Shown here one piece after another: positions 46,181-56,540 of a stretch of DNA of 64,000 nt (position 1 is its first letter; each line of letters begins with the position of its first letter). Location: assembly GCF_000247695.1 (NCBI RefSeq), contig NW_004624732.1:26014021-26078020 (forward strand), given 5' to 3'. The notes beneath the pieces were generated by a model. That model did no database searches, was not told where the DNA came from, and saw only the letters and a program-made list of their open reading frames with translations. This DNA comes from Heterocephalus glaber (Eukaryota > Chordata > Mammalia > Rodentia > Bathyergidae). The position numbers and the translations under genes were made by a program.

Positions 46181-47296
46181 GCAACAAAACATTTGCAAAT
46201 CCTCTGGTGCAGTCAGCAACCCAAAAGATTCGTTTTCTGGGAGGGGAGTTGCTGCACGAGTGGAGAGAACAGAAGCCATCCAGTCCACCCTCACTCATGG
46301 GGGCAAAAGGGGAGGTGAGGCCTGGAGGAGCTAAGACAGGCAGAGCTGGGACTAACTGGGCACCTCTGTGTGAGGAAACATCCCTGGGACCTGCAGTTCC
46401 CAGCCCCTTCCTCCTTGCAGGCTGTCACTCACCAAGACACTGACAGGTGGCCCCTCCTCCTGCCTCCCTCACCTTCTCCTCTACAGGCTTCTTCTGGGGC
46501 TGGGAGTAGGGGTTGCTGGGCTCACCCCTCCCTGCAGGTGGACTCAGGGCTGGACAGAGAAGCACTGCCAGCCACTTGCCACCGGCCACCTACAGCCCCT
46601 GCATACACCACTGCCCGCTCCCCATGGCTGCATTTCCCATTGGGGAGACACCCAGGCCTTCTCCTTGTGTCACCCTATACTCCACCACGTGGAGTAGCCC
46701 TGGGATGTCCAGGCCCACAGTGCTAACCTCAGGGCTACCGAGAATCCTATGTCTTTATTTCCCATAATTTCCCATCAAGCCCTGGCCTCAAGTTGGTTCT
46801 GGTCCCTTAAAAGGGGAGCTATCCTGTGTCTCCTAACCTCAGTTCACTCATCTGCGAAATGCGAGCCCCTCCCTTTCAAGGAGTGCCCACCTATTTTTCC
46901 TCAGAAATCCCATCCCCACGTGGTCCACAGGACCATGGCCTGGACTTGGAGTGGGGAAGCCCCCTTGGAAGGATGGGGTGACTTCATGGTGAGCCCTATG
47001 GACACTTGGAACTCATTTTCAGCTTGACTTCTTTCTGAGAGAAGTTGGAATAACCTGAAAAATAGTTTTGCCAGGTCTGGATCCTCCGCCTCTGCTCTCC
47101 CTGGCCTGGCCTAGGCCCTGATTTCCTCTCTTCCTGGACATGTCTTCTGTCCCTGCCACCCTACCCTCTTCCTCTCAGAGTCCCCACATCCACTGCTGTT
47201 TGTGTACTTGGCTGTCTCTGCAAAGATAGGAGGCCCAGAGGGCAGGGCATGGGGCTCAGTCTCTGTCCTGAGGTAGGGATAGAGCAGGTGCCCAGT
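46181..47296. other. Intergenic, nothing recognised
   Basis: GC-moderate unique DNA; pyrimidine-rich at 47095-47180. No exon. Confidence 0.45.
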
Positions 47297-47382
47297 GTTT
47301 TTGGGAGGTTTTTCCCCCCTCTCATACTGGGAATGGAATCCAGGGCCTCATGTGTGCTAAACTATCACTCTAGTCCTGGCTA
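47297..47382 (-). repeat. ID SINE, diverged
   Basis: ctcatactgggaatggaatccagggcctcatg and actctagtcctggct are a reversed, degraded ID head. Confidence 0.7.
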
Positions 47383-48319
47383 TAGAGGATGTGCCCTAAT
47401 ACTTCCTGTCCTATGTTCCCACTGGGTGCCTATTCCTCGGGTCATCCACCTGCAGAGGAATTGGGTGGTGTATCTACAGTTGAACCAGGATTCAGGACCC
47501 AAGACTCGGTCAGAGTTTCTCTTGCATTCTTTCCACTGCATCGCTTACTAAAGTAGAGAGAGCCTAAGGGGCCATATACCCTTTAACTTTTGGAAACAGA
47601 AACAGTCCATGCTTGAGAGGTGAGCCAAGGTTGAAAAAGGATCTCTATGTCCTTTCCTCAAGGCTGGCCACCCACTCACCCCTCCAGCTCCCTTACCTGC
47701 CTTGTCCCCTCGCATGGCCCAGGCATGCATAGATACAATGAGGGCTTGTGGGCTCCTGGCAAGCAGGGCTGGGGGAGGGTGGCATCTCTCTGTTCCCCTG
47801 GGAGCGAGCCCTCAGGGCCCGGGCTGCCCTTGCCAGCCACTGCGATCTCTATTCTGGGCATGCAGGACTCCCCAGCTCTTGAAATCCTGCAAAGGCCCTT
47901 CGAGTTTTTAGCTCAGAGGAACACTTTGATGTCCTAAATGACAAAGCCAGGCATCATGGAGTCTTGAGGCTCCTGCCTGGTGACGATGGCTCCCTGCAGA
48001 CACCCCGGGAGGGGCGGGCGAGTGCCGGGCTGTCAGTCCTAGCCTTCTGAAGCGTTTTGTCTCAGTTCCACGTGGATGTCTTTGTTCTCAGAGCTGTGGC
48101 TTCCTGGATTGTCTTGTGTTTCCTTGGGGATGCAGAGCCGCTGGCCAGCCCAGCCCAGCCCAGCTGTGCACAGGGGAAGGACAGGCAGGCTCTGGGTCTG
48201 CTCAGGATGTGAGAGTCCTGCATTGCCAAGGCTACCCCAGGTCCAGTAATACAACCCAAGCCCTCTGAGGCTGCTCAGTCCTTCTGTCTCTAGACACTGA
48301 GGAGCTGTTTAGGCCTTTG
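47383..48319. other. Intergenic, nothing recognised
   Basis: A short (CAGCC)n run at 48147-48163. No exon or repeat family. Confidence 0.45.
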
Positions 48320-48510
48320 CACATTCTGATTCTAATCCCAGCTCCGCCATTCCATAGTTGGGTGACTTTGGTGAAGTCTCAATTTAGGCACGTGTAAAAT
48401 GGGAATAATGATGGTAGTAGTACCTGCCCCACAGGGTTATTATGTAGGTGAGATGAAACAACACAAACCCCAGCTGTGGCACAAGCAGATTCTCAATAAA
48501 TAGCAACTAC
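48320..48510 (+). repeat. MIR, nearly full length
   Basis: 'ctaatcccagctccgccattccatagttgggtgac', 'aaaatgggaataatgatggtagtagtacctgccccacagggtt', 'gattctcaataaatagc': forward MIR in full order. Confidence 0.9.
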
Positions 48511-48555
48511 CATCCTCTTCCTACTGCCTGTTTTTCATAACTTACTGGTTCTCCA

Positions 48556-48662
48556 TCTTAGCTATTTATCAAGGCCCCCGGGGAGCATTTTCAGCACACC
48601 AGTATTCAGACTCTACCCTACACCAATGACAGAGGAGCTCCGAGGGTGGGATTTGCTTCTGT
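48556..48662. mobile_element. MER5A-like hAT relic
   Basis: 'tagctatttatcaaggcccccggggagcattttcagcacaccagtattcagactctacc' follows MER5A in patches. Confidence 0.6.
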
Positions 48663-48751
48663 GTCATTTATAAAGGTCACAAGTGTCCAACATGTAGCTA
48701 GAGCATAGAATTCCTCATCTAAGCAGGTCCCACACCTCCAGATCTGTTGCC

Positions 48752-49265
48752 CAATATGGTGGCCATCAGCCACATATGACTATTGAAATCTAAGTTCACT
48801 AAAATAGCATAAAATTAAAAATTCATTTCTGCAGCCACATGAACCACTTTTACAAATGCTCAATAGCCATGTGCCTTAGTCACTTTCCCCTTGCTAAGAC
48901 ACAATACATGACACTTGTGATTTACAGGAGGAGTGGCTGATTTGGGCTCATGGTTTTAGAAATTTCAGTCCGTAGTCTGCTGGTTCCAAGGCAGAAATGG
49001 GGTGGTGGAAGGGTCTGGGCAGAGGACAGCTGTTTATATCATGAGACCAGAAAACTGAGAGAGAAGGGAAGAGCCAGACAGGGAGATAGAGCCTTTCACA
49101 CCATGTGCCCGGGAACCTACATCTCACCAGGCCCCATATCCCAACAGCAAGAGGTGCCCACTCCCAATCACCTCCCACAATCCCTGCCACTGAGTGCCTG
49201 AGGCTTTGGGAGAACATTCCAGATCAAAATCACAATACTGTGTGTGGCCAGTGCCTAATGTATTG
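48752..49265. mobile_element. hAT-like DNA element split by an LTR
   Basis: 'caatatggtggccatcagccacatatgactattgaaat' and 'aatgctcaatagccatgtg' (to 48871) continue after the LTR with 'tgtggccagtgcctaatgtattggac' (49240-49265). The repeat is common in mammals; I do not commit to a family name. Confidence 0.55.
48872..49234 (-). mobile_element. MaLR solo LTR, nested
   Basis: Starts tgccttagtcactttccccttgctaagac and ends 'gaggctttgggagaacattccagatc'. Interrupts an older hAT-like element. Confidence 0.8.
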
Positions 49266-49299
49266 GACATCACAGATCTAGAATGTCTGTCCTTGCAGA

Positions 49300-49530
49300 A
49301 AATTCTTACGGAGAGCATTGCATGACTAGAGCTGTTCAATGAAAATAAAATGCAAGTTTTATATGCTTTAAGCATTTTTAAAAATAGCCACATGTAGTAA
49401 ATAAAAGGAAACAGGTAAAATTAATTTCAATAATATATTTTATTTAGTCCTTTACATCCAAGTGGGTGTCTCAGCATCTAATAAATATGCAACAGATTAA
49501 AGAGATATTTTTGTATATCTCTAAAGTCTA
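49300..49530. mobile_element. Second hAT-like copy, opposite orientation
   Basis: 'gctgttcaatgaaaataaaatgcaag', 'aaaatagccacatgtagtaaataaaaggaaacaggtaaaattaatttcaataatatattttatttag' is the other strand of the family at 48752. Together the two lie as an inverted pair. Confidence 0.55.
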
Positions 49531-51239
49531 GCATGTGCTTTACACTTTCAGCATGTATCAGTTGGGACCAGCACCTTCCACAGGGCTCAGCATCAGTGAG
49601 CACTGGGCAAATATCCAGTGATGTGTGAAAGAAACCATTTCAAATGAATATCTTCCTCCTCACAGTAACATTGCTGTGACTCCACAGAGTGCTTAGGGCT
49701 TACAAAGTGCTTTTACACATGTGTCTTCCCATGACTCTAGAACCCTTCCATCCTTAGTTTGGCGAAAGCCACAAGGCTTACAGGGCATGGAGACCGTAAC
49801 CCAGCTTGTATCAGATACTGTTACTGTCCTCCCCAGTCCTGGGTGGGTGCCATTTGTGCTGATCAAATAGTCTGGCCATCCCAAGGGGACAGAGAGACTA
49901 TCCCCTATTTCTGTTGTGCTCCTTCTTGGATCCCTAGTGACTCCATCATCAGCTCAATTGTTAGTGGTGAAAATGTCCCCTGACTAACTTGAGTAGTGCT
50001 GAAAGATCTCCCCTAGGAGCTATGAGACTGGAGCTTTCCACTACCACCCATTCCTTCCTCCTAAAACATCTATGCACTATTGCCCCGAAGAAACATAGTA
50101 AACACAATACCAAGTAACAAGGTCAATGTGTCATCAAGGAAGGTTTATGCAACCACTTCCCATCTGGCATTAGCATCTTAATATACACTGATTTAGTCAT
50201 ATTGGTTCATAGTAGAACCAAGAGCGAATGGGACACATGACAACTCAATTGTGATAAGAGAATGCGGAGTGAAAGGCCAGGAACACAAGAAACACAGAGC
50301 TTTGTCTAAGATGAGAGAAGACAGTGGTAGAGACATGCGTGCAAAGAACATCAGGAATCTTTGGGGCCAGACAAAGGAGTTATGAGAACAGGAGAATGGA
50401 AGGGCAGACAGCCATGTCCACCTGAAGGTGGGCACACATGGGCCTGCTGCATGGTGCTGGCTAGTGGGACAGGAATGCCTATATGTGGCAAGGAAGGGGG
50501 TGTGCAAAATGGATTCCTGTTCTCTTCAAATTTTAGTCTCATAGGTTTGCAGCTTCCTTTAGAAGCCCAGCAGACAGTGCAGCATTCAGGGACTCCAGCT
50601 CCTGGCTTTTGTGGAGGGGCAGGCAGGCAAGGCTAGGGCTCCCTCAACTTTTGCTTGGTCCTGGAAGTAATAAGACCACTCTCTGATGTATATAGCTGGC
50701 ACTACTTAGCAGCAGTTGTCCAATATTTTCACATCTTTCTCAGGCTTCAGTCTGAACTACTCTGCCAAACCACTGTCTCCAGCCTGTCCCTGATCCTCCC
50801 AGCTCCTGTGATCCTCCCATTTCCCTCCTAACCCTCGGCACTGTCTCTCTGGTCTCTAACCTTTTCTCCCCTTGTAATTTATACTCAAGCCTTGCCTTCC
50901 TGTCCCCAGCTTTGGCCTCTCTAAGTCACCCCCTCCCCAGTCCTGTGTAGTCCTTGGTCCAAAGGTATGCGTGTCCAACCCTCTGGCTTCTCCCAGACTC
51001 CCACAGTGGGAGAGAAGCCCAGCTCCAGATCTCCCCTCTGATTGCTTCAGCCAGAGTGACACTGGCAGGGAAAGTGATCTATTGAAGGCATACAGCAGCT
51101 ATTCAAATCCAGAGACTGTGGCCTGGGCCAGCTGTTCTTTATCATTCATTTGACAAGTGCTTGCTGAACACCAAATCTCGACCTACCCCACCGTCCCCCT
51201 TCTGACTGGCCACAGTGGCATGGTTTGGTTTTGGATAAT
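49531..51239. other. Intergenic, nothing recognised
   Basis: No exon. 50720-50890 is pyrimidine-rich and faintly L2-like. Confidence 0.4.
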
Positions 51240-51510
51240 GGGCTAATGAATCAGGATCATCCAACTGGTTTTCTCTTGCACTGAAGTGTCCAAAAGCCAG
51301 GCAGTTCTGTTCATGGACTTGGCGAGTAATGATCCCTCCCAAAAATCATAATCTATCAATCTCCCCTTTCGAGCCCATCCATCAGTGTTCCAGAATTCAC
51401 GGTGCATTCTCATTCCAGGAGTTTTCAATCACTTCCCTTTTCCCTCGTGCTCACCGAGCAGTGCACTGACACTGGGAAATTGTGTTTTGACATGAAATCA
51501 TTATGTGTTT
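51240..51510. other. Repeat-free island, possible conserved element
   Basis: AT-rich, repeat-free; contains gagtaatgatcc, aatcataatctatcaatc and gaaatcattatg TAAT/ATTA cores. Confidence 0.28.
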
Positions 51511-51689
51511 TAAAACCTCTCCCTCAATGTTGGTCTTTTCCTGCCTTCTGCTCTCCCCTGACACGTCTCCTAGTATGAACTGCAGCACGAGTCCTGTTCC
51601 TTTGTTAAACTTCCCCTCACAGGTGAGGGATGGCTGGTCTGAAAGGAAGAAATATGGAAAGAATGGGTGCCCACTTTATTGCAGCACTG

Positions 51690-51890
51690 GCACACTGTAA
51701 TTAATTTGTGTCCTCCAATCAGGCCCCTGCTGGTGTGTTTCCCTCAGGGAAGATTAAGAGATTGGTGGGGTGCAGGAAGCGCTGAGGCATGAGGTGTCTG
51801 TATGGTGAAGTCGCATCATAATTAGTTGCAACTAGTATGCAAATTTAAGCATACACACATAACAATCAGTGAATCAATTTGTCCACAAGC
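51690..51890. promoter_or_regulatory. Candidate enhancer with homeodomain and POU sites
   Basis: TAATTAAT (51698-51705), ATAATTAG (51817-51824) and a perfect octamer ATGCAAAT (51837-51844) lie in 150 bp, with aacaat (SOX-like) just after. No recognisable repeat. Functional status unknown. Confidence 0.38.
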
Positions 51891-52309
51891 TCAAGGGGAG
51901 ATCACATGTGCAGAGTACAGGGATTCTGCCCGTTGGCCTCGACACACCAGACCAGAGTGAGAGTGAGTTTGGAGGTGTCCCTATGTCCCAGCTCAAGTGC
52001 ATCTCCCTGTGCAAACATCTCTTGGATGCAGATCCCAGTGTTTGCATACATGCATGTTTTGGATGATGAGCCCTAAACATATGTCAATTACTGATCCGAT
52101 CTAGTGCTCAGCCAAAGAGGAGCATGGGGCTAGAATTGTACGGAGCTGTGTGTAAACCTGGAATCTTTTCCAAAGTGTTTGTTTTCACAGGAAATTTTCA
52201 TTCTAAGTAATTGTCAGTAGCCCTGCTCTGCTGACTTTAGGTTTAAGCCCCCTGAGGAAGCGGCTAGGCTATATTTGGAAGGGTCACCCTGGATCATCAT
52301 TCCCAGCCC
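51891..52309. other. Intergenic, nothing recognised
   Basis: No repeat or exon signature. Confidence 0.45.
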
Positions 52310-52440
52310 ATGGGGAGCTGGCTGTGTCTCTAGCTGTGTCTTCTGGGGCAAGTTATTAAGCCTCAGTTTTCTCATCTGGAATTGGGACTGTTAGTACCAT
52401 CTTTACAGAGTTTGGCACAAGGGTTAAGGATAAAATCAGC
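52310..52440 (+). repeat. MIR
   Basis: 'ggggcaagttattaagcctcagttttctcatctggaattgggac' then 'agagtttggcac': forward MIR. Confidence 0.82.
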
Positions 52441-53108
52441 TTCTGTGGGATCAAGTAGATGTGCAGCAAATAATGGGTCTGATTAACATCATGGCAAGTG
52501 TTTTCTTGCTAAGGAACACTGAGCTGCCAATGTCACTGAGGTGCTTCACTTGAAAAAGAATAGATGCTGTTAAGTTAGTTTCTGCTGAACAACAATAACT
52601 TACACTGTAAATAATTGATGCTGTGAACAGACTTCCAGTGTTCACATCCAGGTAGGGTTTAGGAATGATGGCTGCACATTTCAAATTGCATCATCATTCC
52701 CTTCTTGAATAAATGGAGCCTTGGCTGGCGGTCAGAGTGAAAGTCACTCAAGTGTGACTTCCAAAGAAAGTGCCTGGGGGAGGGTGGCTGGCTTGGCCCC
52801 TTGCTGCGGGGCCAGGGAAGCACCCGGGTGCCCCCCCTTTGATGAAGAGCCAGACACAATCCACAGTCAGCACCCACAAGTGCCCCTTTTGGAAACCTAC
52901 CCTGACTTTTTGGCAACTTTTGCTTAAGGGACTTTAAGTTTGCTTCTCAGTTTTATTAGCAGACTCTGCTCCCCCTTGGAAGTACTCTCCTTTGAAGTCT
53001 ACCTGTCTTCAATCCTGGCTAGAATCACCCTGATGACCTTGTTATCCATTTTAGGAGCCTTTGGGAATGCATTCTGCAGAGCAGCATTCATTTCTTCTGG
53101 GATACCCC
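52441..53108. other. Intergenic, nothing recognised
   Basis: Unique DNA. A minus-strand frame through its right end has a Poly-Ala/Asp run that comes from the adjacent microsatellite. Confidence 0.45.
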
Positions 53109-53170
53109 ATCCATCATCATCATTAGCATCATCATCAGCAGCAGCAGCAGCTGCAGCAGCCTCTTCATCA
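53109..53170 (+). repeat. (ATC)n/(AGC)n compound microsatellite
   Basis: ATC units then (CAG)6 and CTGCAGCAGC. Translated, it makes Ala/Asp runs, not a protein. Confidence 0.92.
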
Positions 53171-53173
53171 TTG

Positions 53174-53366
53174 TTGCAGTACTGAAGATTGAACCCAGAG
53201 CTTTTGCACTGAGCTACATCCTCAGCCTTATTTTTATTTTTTATTTTTAGGCAGGGTCTTACCAAGTCCCTAAGTTGCTTAGGCTGGGCTTGAGCTTGCT
53301 TGTGATCCTCTGGCCTCCATCTCCCAGAGCGCTGGGATTACAGGTGTTTGCCACACTGCCCAGCCT
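53174..53366 (-). repeat. B1-ID dimeric SINE
   Basis: On the minus strand a B1 (53250-53366: reversed 'gcgctgggattacaggtg', 'ttgcttaggctgggcttgagc') is followed by an A-rich linker and an ID unit (53174-53229: reversed 'actgaagattgaacccagag', 'gcactgagctacatcctcagcc'). The order B1 then ID matches the known B1-dID dimer of non-murid rodents. Confidence 0.82.
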
Positions 53367-54880
53367 CTCCCCATCTGAGAGCCACAATGCTGAGGCTCAA
53401 GGTCAGGAGGTGGTCTCCAAAGCCTCACAGCTGGCTCTCACCCTGATCATCCATACATCTCAGAGAGCACCTGGCACCTAAATGTCAGATAGGTGAGGAG
53501 CTGAGACTCAGAAATGAGCTGTAGGACTGGCCAGTGTGTGGAGGAGGGATAAACTGACTTTCAAGTATCTGTGCTGTAAAGGCAGAATGTGGACTGGACT
53601 CTCCATCTTGGGCGCTGATCTCTCTATGTAGGAGTCTGATGGGGGGAGGAGGGGATGGACAGCAGCAGAAGCCTGTGGGTGAGGAGACAGTTGAGGTCAG
53701 GGAGGAGTCTTTCCATGATTGGGGTACTCAGGAGGCAGGGCTGGGCTGCCCCAGAGCAGGAGTGGTTTAGAGTTCCCCCACATGAGCCTTCAGTGAGCCA
53801 GGCCCTGTTCCCAGGACTTCCATGTGGTGACTCCTTGGGTCACACTGCAGCCCTTGGAAGTGGAAATTGATACACAGAGATGTGTGAGCCACGTCTCCTG
53901 GTCCTGCAGAAATGTGTCCAAGGTCACTTGTCCTGGAAAGGGAATAGTCAAACCACCCTTGCCCAGATGCTCCCAAATCTCTTCCATCTTATTCTCAAGT
54001 GCCCCCTGTCCAGTTCCAGGTCAACATGAAGAGAAATGACAGGGAAATAGAGGCAGAATCCCCACCCACCCCTTGGAGATAAAGCTGAGAGGGGGGCACT
54101 TTGGGTTGTGAATGGCAGGCAGGTGCTGGCAGAAGTGGGCAAGGCCAAGCTGATGAGAGGAGAGCCCTACCTCACCCAGGTGGAAGGAGCTGGTGGTCTA
54201 TGGCCTTGGCCAGGTGACCTCAAGGGCAGATCCCATTCCTGACGATTGCCTCACAGGGCGGGAACTGTGACACAGCACTTAAACATGGGACCCCTGGAGG
54301 CAGCTGAGGAGGGCCAGGCACTGGGATGGCTCTGTGTATGGGGAGTGTTTTCCCTGTAGGGTTCCATGAGGCAACCTTTCACCCCATCGCCCCATCTGCC
54401 TACATGAAAGCCCAGCCGGCTGGTGCCTGAGGGAGGCCCCTGCCAGACTCTGTCATAGGAACTTTCCCACCCCAGCATTTTAGTCAAACCACCAGGAGGG
54501 CCACCTGCTTTCTAGTTCAATGAGGACCCCTGGGGAGGGAACTTTAAAAAGATTTCAAATCATAGCAATGCTCTCCTCTGCTCTAACTGACAACTGTTTT
54601 CTTCCCCTCCATCACAGCAAGGGCACACACAGAGAAGGGTAACATTGAGAAAATGGTGTTTCTGACTGTCAGACCTAGCAGGCACAATTAACCCTTACTT
54701 AGTCAAATTCTTCCTACCAGGAGCAGCTTTTGATAAGTACTGGGGACAGCTTGCACTTTTCCTTCCCTCCAGTGACACCAGCTCCTAGGCACAGAAGCCT
54801 GTCTGTTTTCCTGCCCAATGTGTCTGTTGTATCCATCACTGTCTTTGTAGTCCCAGGACCCTGACCTTGGCTACACCTCA
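53367..54880. other. Intergenic, nothing recognised
   Basis: Unique DNA with short overlapping ORFs. Confidence 0.45.
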
Positions 54881-55270
54881 CCCTTCCTGGTGGGTTTCCA
54901 CAGTGGCTTCTTCTCCACCCTCCACTTCCTGAGCGACTTTCCTGTAGTTCAGGGTCCTGGAAGGCCCTAATTTGCCTCTGCGGGGCATTTTTCCCACTTC
55001 TGCTGTCAGCACCAGGATTTTCTTGGAGAGCTTCACTTTGTCATTACAGTAGGAACTGTGAGGGCTGTGCATCACTGTGACCGCCCCTCCAGCGTCTAAG
55101 GAAACGCCCATGCCTCTGGCCGTGGTGCTGAACTCAAAGGGCGGGCTGGGCATAGCCTTCGCTTTGAGGTACCCAGGAGGAGGGAGATTCAGGCAGCACA
55201 GGAATCTGCTCTTCCAGGGCAACAATGGAGCCCTCTGGTCTCCCGTCCCAGAGCCATGGGCTACACACAA
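54881..55270 (-). other. Unrecognised 130-codon ORF, possible pseudogene or exon
   Basis: A minus-strand open frame with a stretch (roughly residues 42-112) that reads as protein-like: PSPPFEFSTTARGMGVSLDA, then KVKLSKKILVLTAEVGKMPR and GPSRTLNYRKVAQEVEGGEE. CpG content is higher than the flanks. Upstream, a second minus frame ending at 55134 reads PEGSIVALEEQIPVLPESPS, which could be the same protein after a frameshift. I do not recognise the family. A degraded processed pseudogene or chance are both possible. Confidence 0.2.
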
Positions 55271-55945
55271 CTGCCCTAGAAGCTAGAGCACACGAGCTAG
55301 AGCTGTGTCCTCTAGAAGTCTCTTGCGATGTGGTTGGGTATTTGCTCTGCCCGCTGTTCCTGGCTTGGCAGCATCCAAGTCCCATTCTGAGATCCTCTTG
55401 ATACTGTGGGCCACCAAATACATATCAGCAAATTTCCTTATATTCAAACAAGCTAGAGGAGACTCTCTTGATTACAATTTAGAGTCCCAGCCAACACAGA
55501 GGGCAAAACAGAAAAATCCCAATGGCAGTATTTGAGCACCAGGGTGCCATTATTTCTGACACCCGATGGACCTCTGTCCTGTCCAGCCAGTATGTCCCTT
55601 CCTTATACATATGGCAAATGAGGTATGTTTCTGAAACTTGCAACCAAATATGTTCTGAATAATAGGAGATCTCTTAACATGTCACATCCCTCAAGTATGT
55701 CCAGTGACTGTAACAGGCAGTCTCCTCTGTGCTTCCAAACCTCTCATTTCAACCTCTGCCCCCAACCACCATCTTTGCTTACACAGTGCCCCCTGTTGGA
55801 AGACAATCATTTATCACTTCTTTCTGCTCAGATCAAACTCAAAGATTCTTTCAGCAGGATGCAAGTCACTCTGTTCCCCCAAACCCCAATGTCCATGCAA
55901 TACAAGTTCATTCATTTATTCCCCTCTTCCTTATTTAGAGGGGTA
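55271..55945. other. Intergenic with the reverse CTCF-like motif
   Basis: No exon. Contains the motif at 55786-55799. Confidence 0.45.
55786..55799 (-). promoter_or_regulatory. CTCF-like motif, reverse
   Basis: On the minus strand this reads CCAACAGGGGGCAC, 13 of 14 matches to the CTCF core. It points towards C1QL2, opposite to the forward motif at 6087. Confidence 0.4.
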
Positions 55946-56364
55946 TGTCTTAGTTACTTTCTTGTTGCTGAGACAAGTTAAAGGAGGACAGATTTCTTTT
56001 AGCTTACAGTTTGTAGAAGTTTTAGTCCATAGTCAGTTGGCTCCAAGGCAGGGTGGCATAGCAGAAGGGCATGACAAAGAAGAAACAGTTCATGGCAGGT
56101 GGCAGGAAGCAGCAACCTTTCTTCTCCTATCCCTTTTTATGCCATCCAGTCTACAAGCCTATTGGTTGGTGCCACCCATACCCAGGGTGGGTCTTCCCTC
56201 TTCAGTAAGTCCATCATTTATTCTCAGAACTATGCTAAACTAATCAGTGGACTAATTCAATATCACATGCCCATGATCTAGTATCACACATCCATCAGAC
56301 ATGCCCCAAAGCCCCACCTATGAAGGCATGAGGCTTTGGGGGGATATCTAGATGTAAGCCATAA
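55946..56364 (-). mobile_element. MaLR solo LTR
   Basis: Starts tgtcttagttactttcttgttgctgagac, has 'ggacagatttcttttagcttacagtttg' and ends 'ggcatgaggctttggggggatatctag...ccataag'. Closest to the copy at 25.8 kb. Confidence 0.82.
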
Positions 56365-56424
56365 GAAGGTACAAGAAGGTGTAAGTAAAAGGGCAGATAC
56401 TTCTTAGACCTATTCTGGTTAATC

Positions 56425-56540
56425 CTTACAACTAACAAGGAAAGAGTATTAGTGTTGTTATTCTATGACTGTGGAATCTAAGGTTCTGGGAAGTAACTTC
56501 CCCAAGGTTGCACAGCTCTGGAGTGCTAAAATCAGTGCCT
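56425..56540 (-). repeat. MIR fragment
   Basis: 'gttaatccttacaactaacaaggaaagag', 'gggaagtaacttccccaaggttgcacagct': reversed MIR. Confidence 0.7.

Noticed and set aside
52999..53265. Minus-strand ORF with an Ala/Asp run
   Set aside because: The run is the translated (ATC)n/(AGC)n microsatellite and the start lies in a SINE.
53990..54012. CTCF-like reversed gtgccccctgtcc
   Set aside because: The 5' part of the core does not match; too weak.
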